A stretch of DNA of 37,656 nucleotides from IMG/VR virus record IMGVR_UViG_3300045996_000809, positions 1-37,656 of that record; one strand, written 5' to 3'. Position 1 is the first letter of the stretch, and the number at the start of each line of letters is the position of its first letter. Made by a program: the position numbers and the translations under genes. Source of the DNA: a virus. Below the pieces are notes generated by a model. That model searched no databases. It worked only from the letters and a program-made list of their open reading frames with translations, and was not told the DNA's origin. Positions 7,744 through 14,977 of the stretch are shown here, in pieces.

Positions 7744-10123
7744 CACCTTCACGTCGATCTTCGGTGCCGTGCGCCCCGGTGAGCTCGAGGTGCTCACCGG
7801 CTTGATCCGAGCCGCACTACGCGCCGGCTACGCCGTCGTGCTCAACGAACCAGGCACCAAGAAACCCCTCTGCCCGCTGACCGCGGCCACCCGGCGCAAG
7901 GCCGACCGGGAGGCTCAGGACGCCGCGGCGTCGGCCGGCAACCCGGCGGCCATGAAGATCCGGCACGCCTGCGGCGTGCACCACGCCCTCACCGAGGACG
8001 ACGTGGGCAAGGTGACCGGTCTCGTCACCCGGTTGACCAAGGAGTTCGGCGGCACCCCGAACATCGGGCTGGAGCCTGGTCGCTCCCGGCTCCTGGCCGT
8101 CGACGTGGACACCGCGACCGAGCGGGACGCGTTCCTGGCCGACTGGGCGATCGAGATGGGCGACGAGGCGCCGCCGACCTACACCGTGCGATCGCCCGGC
8201 GTCATGCGCGAGGACGGCACGTGGGTGCACAGCGAGGGTGGCCACTTCTGGTTCACCCTGCCCGACGCAGTCACGCTGCCTGGCGTCGACGGGGAGGACG
8301 GCATCCCCGGCGTGCTCAAAGCCGACGGCGGCTGGACGGTGGTCTGGGCCGGCCGCCAGGTGCTCGTGCCGCCGTCCGTGCGCCCGGAGGGGCCGTATGC
8401 CTGTGTGGGTTCGCCCCAGCCGGCGCCGGCGTTCCTGACCGATCGGATCTTCCGGCACGCGGAAGGGCGGCGCGAGCGGGAGCGCATCCGGCTCGCCCAG
8501 CAGGCCGAGCGGCGCTCCTCCGGCGTGGTCGACCCCGTGGACGCCTGGAGCGAGGACACCCCGTGGAGCACGCTGCTCGAGCCGCGGGGCTGGGTGGCCA
8601 CCGGCTTGGTCGACACCTGCAGTTGCCCCACCTGGACGGCTCCGGGGCCGCACGGCTCGCCCAAGAGCGCCACGGCACACGACATCGGGTGCACGCGGTT
8701 CGACACCGACGACGGCCACGCGCCGCTGCACGTCTGGACCGACAATCCGCCGGACTACCTGGCCGGCGCGCCCCGCACGCTGACCAAGCTGACCCACGAG
8801 GCCTACGCCGACCACGAGGGCAGCGAGAGCGAGGCTGTCTCCGCGCTGGGTCTCGCTGTGCACGAGGGCGGTGCGATGGTGGTCGACAACCCGTTCGACC
8901 TGGGACCGGCCGCCACCAGCCCGGTCCAGGAGCTGTCCACACCCGATCCACACCCTGTGGACAGCTCAGATCACGAACAGGTCACAGACGAGGCTGAGCC
9001 GTGGGACACCCCGGCCGACGCGACCTACGAGGAGACGACGCCTCCCAGCCCTACAACCGAGAAGCCCCGGACCGGCACCCTCGCGGTCTACGACTCCGCT
9101 GACCTGGACGACCTGCCCGACCCTGACCCACTCATCTACGGGCTGCTCGACCGGGGGTCGCTGGCGATCCTGTCCGGCAAGTTCGGCACGTACAAGTCGT
9201 TCCTCGCGCTCGACTGGGCGGCCCACATCGCCACCGGGCGGGACTGGGAGGGTCACCCGGTCGACGAGGCCACGCCCGCCGTCTACATCGCCGCTGAGGG
9301 GCAGGTGGGCATCAAGCGGCGCGTGCGGGGCTGGCGCCGCCGGCACCTGGCCGGCGAGCACCTGCCCCGCGGCGCGCTGACCGTCATCCCTCAGCGCGTC
9401 GTGCTCGAGACCGACAAGGCCGGCAAGGCGACCGCCCACCTGGTCGAGCTGGTGGCGCTGGTGAACGAGCTGGGCGCCGGCCTCGTCGTGTTCGACACGC
9501 TGTCCAAGTCCAAGGGCAAGGCCGACGAGAACAGCAACAGCGAGATGAGCGCCATCATGGCCCTGGTGATCGAGCTGACCCGGGCCACGAGCGCCACGGT
9601 CCTCCTGGTCGCGCACACCGGCTACTCCGGCGAGCACACCCGCGGCGGCTCGAGCCAGGAGGACGACGCTGACACGGTGTTCGTGGTCAAGTTCGAGGAC
9701 CCGAAGTCCGAGGACCGGTCGCCGGCCAACCGGCGGGTGCTGCACCACCGCAAATCCAAGGACGGCGACCTGGCCGCCCCGATGGTCCTCACACCGCACG
9801 TGGAGGAGCTGGGTGTGGACAATCACGGCCGCCCGGTCACCACGCTGACGCTCACCACGGACCCGTTCACGGCGGCGCCGGAGGTCGCCAAGACGGTCAC
9901 TGTGGAGAGCGTGCTGGACGAGCTGGAGCGACTGAACGCACCCCGCGGGTTGACCCAGCGAGGCATCAAGAAGTGGGTTGCGGAGCAAGATCTCCCGGAA
10001 TCAAGCCATATCCGAGTTCGGTTCAACTCATGGTGGCCGGTGTACTACGGAGAGTACTCAGCTAGTGATTCCCAGACGCGGGAATCAGATGATCACGGAA
10101 TCACTCCTGACCAGGAAGAATAG
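7730..10123 (+). CDS. Fused primase-polymerase and RepA-like helicase
   Basis: A 797-residue protein starting at GTG 7730, inside the end of the methyltransferase gene, with GGGAG upstream. The N-terminal part is a bifunctional primase-polymerase domain: Asp125/Asp127 in AVDVDT and GGHFWF (170-175). A Cys/His cluster near 297-321 (CSC, HDIGC) may bind zinc. A Pro/Thr/Asp-rich linker (about 395-450) leads to a RecA-fold ATPase of the RepA type: Walker A GKFGTYKS (483-490), Walker B LVVFD with Asp589, and VLLVAHTG downstream. Such fusions make primers and unwind DNA at phage origins. The last codons run into the GGAATC repeat cluster. Confidence 0.9.
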   Translation: MFAHDTFTSIFGAVRPGELEVLTGLIRAALRAGYAVVLNEPGTKKPLCPLTAATRRKADREAQDAAASAGNPAAMKIRHACGVHHALTEDDVGKVTGLVTRLTKEFGGTPNIGLEPGRSRLLAVDVDTATERDAFLADWAIEMGDEAPPTYTVRSPGVMREDGTWVHSEGGHFWFTLPDAVTLPGVDGEDGIPGVLKADGGWTVVWAGRQVLVPPSVRPEGPYACVGSPQPAPAFLTDRIFRHAEGRRERERIRLAQQAERRSSGVVDPVDAWSEDTPWSTLLEPRGWVATGLVDTCSCPTWTAPGPHGSPKSATAHDIGCTRFDTDDGHAPLHVWTDNPPDYLAGAPRTLTKLTHEAYADHEGSESEAVSALGLAVHEGGAMVVDNPFDLGPAATSPVQELSTPDPHPVDSSDHEQVTDEAEPWDTPADATYEETTPPSPTTEKPRTGTLAVYDSADLDDLPDPDPLIYGLLDRGSLAILSGKFGTYKSFLALDWAAHIATGRDWEGHPVDEATPAVYIAAEGQVGIKRRVRGWRRRHLAGEHLPRGALTVIPQRVVLETDKAGKATAHLVELVALVNELGAGLVVFDTLSKSKGKADENSNSEMSAIMALVIELTRATSATVLLVAHTGYSGEHTRGGSSQEDDADTVFVVKFEDPKSEDRSPANRRVLHHRKSKDGDLAAPMVLTPHVEELGVDNHGRPVTTLTLTTDPFTAAPEVAKTVTVESVLDELERLNAPRGLTQRGIKKWVAEQDLPESSHIRVRFNSWWPVYYGEYSASDSQTRESDDHGITPDQEE

Positions 10124-10266
10124 GTGATTCCCACCCCGGAATCACTGCCGGAATCAGGGTACCCGGGGAGGCGCGCCGCGACCCCCAGGGAGCGGCGCCA
10201 GCCGACCCACGCGAGGAGTGATTCCCGATTCCCGGGCCCTATAGGGAATCAGGAATCGGGAATCAC
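9997..10266. repeat. GGAATC repeat cluster, candidate replication origin or operator
   Basis: Twelve copies of GGAATC or its complement GATTCC lie in 270 bp. Forward copies start at 9997, 10081, 10097, 10138, 10150, 10245, 10252 and 10259; reverse copies lie within 10065-10073, 10124-10132, 10218-10226 and 10227-10233. Most extend to GGGAATCAC. GTGATTCCCGATTCC (10218-10232) and GGAATCGGGAATCAC (10252-10266) form a perfect 15-bp inverted repeat around GGGCCC. The gap 10124-10296 holds no credible gene. Position directly after a primase-helicase suggests iterons, or an operator for RusA and late genes. Confidence 0.8.
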
Positions 10267-10296
10267 TCACCACAAGATCAACAAAAGGAGCACGAG

Positions 10297-10959
10297 ATGG
10301 CAGAGAACAAGATCAGTAACTGGCACGTCGTCACGCAGTTCGCGGTGCCGCCCGGGTGTCAACCGGTGGGGCCGGGAGCGATCAGTGCGTGGGTCGCCGG
10401 CCTGCCGGCGCCACAGGGCTCCAAGCGGGGCTACGCGCGGCGGGGAGCCGGGGGCCGGCTCCACGTCTCGCTCGTGGAGTCCAGCGACCGTGTGAAGCCC
10501 TGGCGCGAGGACGTGCGCCAGGCGATGCTCCAGGTGCTCCCGAACGGCTGGGAGTGGCTCGGCGGTGAACCCCTGGTCGTCAAGATCGTTTTCGTGATGC
10601 CCCGGCGTAAGGCCGACCGGCCGACCAAGCCCACGGCGCCGCACACCCAGAAGCCGGATCTCGACAAGCTCGTGCGGGCCGTGTTCGACGCCATCGGGTC
10701 GGCCGGAGTCTGGGGTGATGACTCCCAGGTGGTCGCCGTGCACGCCCACAAGCGCCGTGCGGAGCCGGGAGAACCCACCGGGGCCATGATCCACATTGAG
10801 CGGGCCGTTCACCCTCGTGCGGTGGAATACCCCGACACGTCCACGCTGGACTACGACACGCCGGAGACAGTCGAAGCCAAGATGTCCCAGGTCGCGGGCA
10901 TTCTTGGTCTGGCTCGCGGCGAGTCGCTACCGTCCGCACCCAGTTCGCACGTAGAGTGA
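10297..10959 (+). CDS. RusA-family Holliday junction resolvase
   Basis: A 220-residue protein with an AAAGGAG ribosome site. It has the RusA signature: PQGSKRGYAR (39-48), KPDLDKLVRAVFDAI (119-133) with Asp121, Asp123 and Asp131, and VWGDDSQV (138-145). These acidic residues bind Mg2+ in the family and cut four-way junctions symmetrically. Lys124 replaces the Asn often seen in DLDN. The enzyme would resolve recombination or replication branches before packaging. The C-terminal 60 residues extend beyond the usual RusA length of about 120-150. Confidence 0.9.
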   Translation: MAENKISNWHVVTQFAVPPGCQPVGPGAISAWVAGLPAPQGSKRGYARRGAGGRLHVSLVESSDRVKPWREDVRQAMLQVLPNGWEWLGGEPLVVKIVFVMPRRKADRPTKPTAPHTQKPDLDKLVRAVFDAIGSAGVWGDDSQVVAVHAHKRRAEPGEPTGAMIHIERAVHPRAVEYPDTSTLDYDTPETVEAKMSQVAGILGLARGESLPSAPSSHVE

Positions 10960-10964
10960 CGCTC

Positions 10965-11567
10965 ATGTCCACGCGACGGGACCTCGTACGAACCGGCCCG
11001 CACACCCACCGGGCCAAGGGCAGCACGGACGCCCGACGCTCCGCGGAGCGATCACAAGCCTACGAGCTGCGACTACGCGGCCGCACCCTCCGGCAGATCG
11101 CCGACGATATGGGGTGCTCGACGGGCAAGGTCCAGGACCTCCTTCGCGAGGAGATCAAGCTCCGCGAGGATCCACTCATCGACAAGGTGCGCCAGCTCGA
11201 GCTGGACCGGCTCGACGGGTACATGCAGGCCTGCATGTACGTGCTCGACAACCCAGGCTCCCTCGAGATGGTCATGCACTGGGACGGCACCTACGAGCTG
11301 AACGACAAGGGCGAGCCGTTCAAGAAGATCACCATGCTCCCCGTGGTGATCGTCGATGACCGCAAGATCCTGGGCGCCATCGACCGGCTGGTGAAGATCA
11401 GCGAGAGCCGGCGCAAGCTCCTGGGCGTCGATGCGCCGATCAAGACCCACGTCGAGGTCACCGAGACCACCCAGCAGGACCTCGAGATCCAGGAGCTGAT
11501 CCGAGAGGCCCAGGCCCGTGCCGCGGCCGGTGCTGCCAAGATCAACAACCAGGGTGGTGTCTCGTGA
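10965..11567 (+). CDS. Probable small terminase subunit (HTH DNA-binding)
   Basis: About 200 residues. The ATG at 10965 is preferred; a GTG at 10956 overlapping the RusA stop is possible. An N-terminal helix-turn-helix (SQAYELRLRGRTLRQIADDM, then CSTGKVQDLL) is followed by a helical middle region and the acidic C-terminal ETTQQDLEIQELIREAQ. This is the usual design of small terminase subunits, which bind the packaging site and recruit the large subunit. The large subunit lies 1.8 kb downstream, with a MuF-like gene and two leftward genes between, so the assignment rests on domain order and context. Confidence 0.7.
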   Translation: MSTRRDLVRTGPHTHRAKGSTDARRSAERSQAYELRLRGRTLRQIADDMGCSTGKVQDLLREEIKLREDPLIDKVRQLELDRLDGYMQACMYVLDNPGSLEMVMHWDGTYELNDKGEPFKKITMLPVVIVDDRKILGAIDRLVKISESRRKLLGVDAPIKTHVEVTETTQQDLEIQELIREAQARAAAGAAKINNQGGVS

Positions 11568-11662
11568 GGCACTGGACCGCGGTTGTCGCTGCCAACGGTG
11601 TGCGGCTGTACGAGTGCCGCCGTTGTGGCGCAGAGACGTGTCCGGGGAAGAGGCCACGATGA
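11564..11662 (+). CDS. Micro-protein with Cys motif (32 aa)
   Basis: Starts with GTG in a GTGA overlap with the upstream stop and ends in an ATGA overlap with the MuF-like gene, so it exactly fills the gap. The product MRHWTAVVAANGVRLYECRR continues with CGAETCPGKRPR. The CRRC pair plus a third Cys resembles half a zinc ribbon. Perfect coupling on both sides supports translation. Function unknown. Confidence 0.6.
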   Translation: MRHWTAVVAANGVRLYECRRCGAETCPGKRPR

Positions 11663-12585
11663 CCGCACCCGTCCACGCGGACACCCTCCTGAACCTGATC
11701 AACGATCGGGCCGACGTGGCGACCGGCTTACTACTCGAGCTGGTCGAGCGCGTCCGGCGCCGGCTGGTCGCGCTCGCCGTCGACCCGACCAAGCTGCAGG
11801 GGCCGGCGCTCGCCACAATCGTCGCCGACCTGCTGGCTGAGATGGGCGTGGCCGCGCGGCGCACGAGGGCGGGGAGTACGCCGGTCGACAAGGACCGGGT
11901 GGATGCGGAGTTGGACTATCGCAGGGCACGCCTTGAACGTGCGGCGCGCGACCTGGCCACCACCGAGCGACCCTCGCTCGCCAAGGCACTGCTCATGCTG
12001 GGCGCGGCCTCCGCCATGGCCAGTGGCCTTCGTGCGGTCCTATCGGACGGTCTGGTGGCACAGCAGACCGCCGAGCGCCGCCGCGCGGCGCAGAGAGGCT
12101 CTCAGGGCCGAAACGTCCTAATGTGGGTGCCGGAGCGCGATGCGTGCGCACGGTGCTTGCGTTACGCAGGCATGCGATTACTCAACGCTAAGGACCGGTT
12201 CCCTGGCGGGCTGAGCTACGACCCGGACCAGGCGAGCACCAGTGAGGACACGGTGGCCGGCCCACCCCTGCACCCTTACTGCCGGTGCGAGCTACAACTT
12301 GTGGCCAAGGGCGCGAGCGAGGGTGCGAGCGAGGCGCTCCAGCGCGAGGCTGAGCGCGCGATCATGAAGGGCTGGGCTCTGGAGTCCGAAAGCCAGAAGT
12401 CGCGACGACGTGCCGCGGCCGCCCTGCTAGAGCAGAAAACCATCCTCGCGCCGGTGTCGGTGCGACGCGAGGCAGCGAAGCGCCTGGGGCAGCGAACACC
12501 GTTCACCCGACCAATACCGAGCGGCAATGAGACACCCGCGGAGAAGGCGTTCTTGCGTTCGTATTCGGGGGTATACAAGCGGTGA
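11659..12585 (+). CDS. MuF-like minor head protein
   Basis: A 308-residue protein. The C-terminal half has the head-morphogenesis (MuF/gp7-type) signature: WVPERDACARCLRYAGM, an acidic loop, then PPLHPYCRCEL, with paired Cys and the HPxCRC motif. The N-terminal half is helical. In Mu and SPP1 such proteins enter the prohead and may assist DNA ejection. Here the gene lies before the large terminase and portal instead of after the portal. A Ser/Glu/Arg-rich helical tail follows. It ends 2 bp from a convergent leftward gene, with no terminator visible between them. Confidence 0.85.
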   Translation: MTAPVHADTLLNLINDRADVATGLLLELVERVRRRLVALAVDPTKLQGPALATIVADLLAEMGVAARRTRAGSTPVDKDRVDAELDYRRARLERAARDLATTERPSLAKALLMLGAASAMASGLRAVLSDGLVAQQTAERRRAAQRGSQGRNVLMWVPERDACARCLRYAGMRLLNAKDRFPGGLSYDPDQASTSEDTVAGPPLHPYCRCELQLVAKGASEGASEALQREAERAIMKGWALESESQKSRRRAAAALLEQKTILAPVSVRREAAKRLGQRTPFTRPIPSGNETPAEKAFLRSYSGVYKR

Positions 12586-12587
12586 GA

Positions 12588-12905
12588 TCAGGACCAGAGA
12601 GGGCCGTCGCATTGCCACACGGTGGTGTGCATCTCGCTGTCATCGGCGGGCGGAAGTTGGCGTGCCGGAGCCGACGCTTCACCGGTAGCGAGCGCTGCCA
12701 GAAAGAACTCGTTCAGGTCGGCGGTGCCCTCACTCTGGTCAACCGACCAACCCTCGCACACCGTGTTGGGCGACAAGGTGAGTTCCCGGTTGTCGGGAAC
12801 CGTGATCTCCACCAGGGTGCTGTCCTGGTAGGCGATCGTGCCGGCCGTGTCGGTCTGGTCGTGGCGGATCGCTTGCCCGATGTGGAGGTCTCCGTAAGTC
12901 ATCAT
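12588..12905 (-). CDS. Small leftward orphan gene beside terminase
   Basis: A protein of about 105 residues beginning MMTYGDLHIGQAIRHDQ, on the opposite strand to the head genes. It looks like a small beta barrel (TAGTIAYQDSTLVEITVPDN) followed by an acidic helix. The ATG (12905 or 12902) sits only 6 bp after a -10 box, so the mRNA is probably leaderless and no ribosome site is needed. It was not recognised. With its own promoter, it behaves like a moron, a gene expressed independently of the host operon. Confidence 0.65.
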   Translation of the reverse strand: MMTYGDLHIGQAIRHDQTDTAGTIAYQDSTLVEITVPDNRELTLSPNTVCEGWSVDQSEGTADLNEFFLAALATGEASAPARQLPPADDSEMHTTVWQCDGPLWS

Positions 12906-12976
12906 GTGCCAAGTATGACACACCTGGACACACCATGACAACACCCAATCTCACCGATCCGTACGACCCGGCCGCC
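12894..12976. repeat. Promoter and terminase-start duplication, copy A
   Basis: This 83-bp stretch matches 13328-13410 at 78 of 83 positions, offset 434. It carries the start codons of a leftward gene, the leftward promoter, and on the plus strand the first 14 codons of the large terminase (MTTPNLTDPYDPAA). Copy A is therefore a terminase 5' remnant; the reading frame beyond it is not terminase. Confidence 0.88.
12912..12941 (-). promoter_or_regulatory. Leftward promoter of orphan gene, site 1
   Basis: On the minus strand: TTGTCA (12941-12936), 18 bp, CATACT (12917-12912), then 6 bp to ATG 12905. The predicted start point falls on or next to the ATG. The box lies in an imperfect dyad bounded by TGTGCC and GGACACA. 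Confidence 0.65.
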
Positions 12977-13020
12977 CTCCCGGCCTCCGGCGTGCAGGCG
13001 CCGGCCAGCGTCAAGGCCGA

Positions 13021-13064
13021 CGCACGGAAACGGCTCCGCTCAGGAGCGGAGCCGTTTCCGTGCG
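13021..13064 (-). terminator. Perfect 20-bp hairpin
   Basis: CGCACGGAAACGGCTCCGCT (13021-13040) and its exact complement (13045-13064) enclose the 4-nt loop CAGG. It lies 24 bp past the stop of the leftward gene at 13088-13339 and is the most stable hairpin I noticed in the window. It probably ends that transcript; being symmetric, it could also act on rightward transcripts entering the terminase. Confidence 0.75.
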
Positions 13065-13087
13065 GGCGGTGCCCGATGGGGCGTGAG

Positions 13088-13339
13088 TCAGGCGGGGATG
13101 CGCAGGGTGGTGCACTCTGCGCCCTTGGCGTGGTTGTGGCAATTGGCGTGGGCGTGCCGGTCGCACACCGGGTAGCCGAACCGAGGGCAGTGCGTGGTGG
13201 CCGTCGTGCGGCAGTCGCCGTAGTCGCAGTCCCGAACGATGATGTCCGCGGTCCTGATGTGCTCCCAGCGCTTGCAGAATCCACACATGCAAGTGTGTGC
13301 GGTCTGGCAATCGGTGTCGATGAAGGTGTAAGACATCAT
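13088..13339 (-). CDS. Cys/His-rich small protein, probable zinc binder
   Basis: An 83-residue protein starting MMSYTFIDTD, with 9 Cys and 7 His. Pairs such as CMCGFC, CDYGDC, HCPRFGYPVCDRHAHANCHNH suggest two or more zinc sites, comparable with small zinc-ribbon or treble-clef proteins. It has its own promoter 6 bp before the ATG and its own hairpin terminator, so it forms a self-contained expression unit between the MuF-like and terminase genes. Function unknown; a host-targeting or regulatory protein is plausible. Confidence 0.7.
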   Translation of the reverse strand: MMSYTFIDTDCQTAHTCMCGFCKRWEHIRTADIIVRDCDYGDCRTTATTHCPRFGYPVCDRHAHANCHNHAKGAECTTLRIPA

Positions 13340-13410
13340 GTGTCAAGTATGACATACCTGGACACACCATGACAACCCCCAATCTCACCGATCCGTACGA
13401 CCCAGCCGCC
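13328..13410. repeat. Promoter and terminase-start duplication, copy B
   Basis: The intact partner of 12894-12976. It holds the leftward promoter and start of the Cys/His-rich gene overlapping the real start of the large terminase on the other strand. GTATGACATAC in its centre is a perfect interrupted palindrome, flanked by TGTGTC and GACACA. Confidence 0.88.
13346..13375 (-). promoter_or_regulatory. Leftward promoter of Cys/His-rich gene, site 2
   Basis: On the minus strand: TTGTCA (13375-13370), 18 bp, CATACT (13351-13346), 6 bp, ATG 13339. Same geometry as site 1. The site overlaps the terminase ATG at 13369, so its occupancy could affect terminase expression. Confidence 0.65.
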
Positions 13411-14931
13411 ACCGCGGACACGTTCGACCTGGACGGCTGGTTGGCCAGCCACGACCCGGCCATGCTCGCCGTGCCGGAGTGCCGGCGCATCCTCACCCGC
13501 AACGACCCGCTCCTGTTCGCCTGGGTGTACCTGCGTGACCACCTCCGGTCCGAGGAGACCGGTAACCAGGTCACCATCGGAGACATGCACCTGGCCTGGG
13601 CGCGCGAGGCCCGACGCTGGCTCGAACCGGTCACCGCACCCAGCGAGCACCGCTCAGCCGAGATCGCCCCACGGAACACCGGCAAGACCACGTGGTGGTT
13701 CCTGATCATCCCCATGTGGCTCGCCGCTCACGGGCACAGTGAGTTCATCGCGGCGTTCGCCGACTCCGGTCCCCAGGCGGAGATGCACCTGCAGACGTTC
13801 AAGAACGAACTCGACCGGAACCCCTTGCTACGTAAGGACTATCCCCGGCTATGTCAGCCGGCCGAACGGCAAAACGAACGCCGCCGACTCTCCGACAACA
13901 AGAAAATGACCATACAGGCCAACGGATTCGTGTTCGGCGCCAAGGGCGTCGACGCCGGCAACCTGGGCATGAAGGTGGGCAAGCGCCGACCGGACACCAT
14001 CCTCATGGACGACATCGAACCAGGCGAAGAGGTCTACTCCACATACCAAGCCGGACAACGCCTCATCGCACTCACCGACTCGGTGATGCCCCTGAACATC
14101 TACGCTCGTGTTGTCCTCTGTGGAACGACAACCATGGTCGGCTCCATCGTGCACCAACTCGTGAAGTCCGAACTCGAGCCGAACGAGGAACCGGCCGCCT
14201 GGATCGCCGAAGAGAAGTTCGAGGTCCACTACCATCCACCCATCATCTCCCAGCCCGACGGCACTGAGCGCTCCTGCTGGCCGGCGCGCTGGTCGATGGA
14301 CTTCCTCGAGACCATCCGGCACACCCGGCAGTACCAGAAGAACTACCGCAACCTGCCGGCCGGCACCGGGGACTACTGGTCACCCGAGGACATCGAGCAG
14401 GCCCGCGAACGTGGTCGGACCGTCGTCGGCATCACCCGGGCCGTTCTCTCGATCGACCCGGCCACCACCAGCCACCAACGCTCCGACCGCACCGCGTTCG
14501 CCGTCATCAGCCACTCCCCCATGTCCAAGACGGCCGTGGTCGAGCACACCCGGGCGGTGATCCTGCCCCCGGCGGCCTGCCGCGCCATCGCGCTGGGCAT
14601 CCTCGAGGATCATCCGGAGATCCGACGCATCCTAATCGAGTGCAACCAGGGCGGGGAGACCTGGCTCAGCGTCTACCACGACATGCCCGTCCCGGTGGAG
14701 CTGATCAGCCAGAGCGAGCCCAAGCCGGTGCGCGCCGCACGCCTGCTCAACCACTTCCAGCGCAAGCGCGCGGCGCTGCGCGGTCGGCAAGTCGCGTTCG
14801 AGGATGAGGCCCTGAGTTTCCCGAAGGGCGCGCACGATGACGTGCTGGACGCCGTGGGCACGGGCGCGGACTTCGTGCTCAAGGCCCGGCGACCGCGGCA
14901 ACGCTCCGAGTCCACGTCGTACGTGGCATAG
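13369..14931 (+). CDS. Terminase large subunit
   Basis: A 520-residue packaging motor. The ATPase domain has Walker A APRNTGKT (100-107) and Walker B ILMDDIE (211-217), the latter followed by acidic residues. The RNase H-like nuclease has Asp363 in SIDPATT, Glu424 in IECNQGG, and Asp490/Asp491 in AHDDVLDA. It drives DNA into the prohead and cuts the concatemer. The ATG at 13369 has only a weak ribosome site (CCTGGA). The N-terminal 14 codons are duplicated upstream at 12935. Confidence 0.95.
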   Translation: MTTPNLTDPYDPAATADTFDLDGWLASHDPAMLAVPECRRILTRNDPLLFAWVYLRDHLRSEETGNQVTIGDMHLAWAREARRWLEPVTAPSEHRSAEIAPRNTGKTTWWFLIIPMWLAAHGHSEFIAAFADSGPQAEMHLQTFKNELDRNPLLRKDYPRLCQPAERQNERRRLSDNKKMTIQANGFVFGAKGVDAGNLGMKVGKRRPDTILMDDIEPGEEVYSTYQAGQRLIALTDSVMPLNIYARVVLCGTTTMVGSIVHQLVKSELEPNEEPAAWIAEEKFEVHYHPPIISQPDGTERSCWPARWSMDFLETIRHTRQYQKNYRNLPAGTGDYWSPEDIEQARERGRTVVGITRAVLSIDPATTSHQRSDRTAFAVISHSPMSKTAVVEHTRAVILPPAACRAIALGILEDHPEIRRILIECNQGGETWLSVYHDMPVPVELISQSEPKPVRAARLLNHFQRKRAALRGRQVAFEDEALSFPKGAHDDVLDAVGTGADFVLKARRPRQRSESTSYVA

Positions 14932-14977
14932 CGCGACACACCCCGTACACTCACCGTAACCAGTTCGAGGAGGACCC

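Noticed and set aside
10124-10495. Open frame starting directly after the primase-helicase stop
   Set aside because: It only translates the GGAATC repeats and then overlaps RusA in another frame; composition is Arg/Ser/Pro-rich shadow sequence and no ribosome site precedes it.
12935-13372. Rightward open frame with the same 14-residue start as the large terminase
   Set aside because: Beyond the duplicated segment it shows no terminase similarity and runs antisense through a better Cys/His-rich gene and the hairpin; treated as a duplication remnant.
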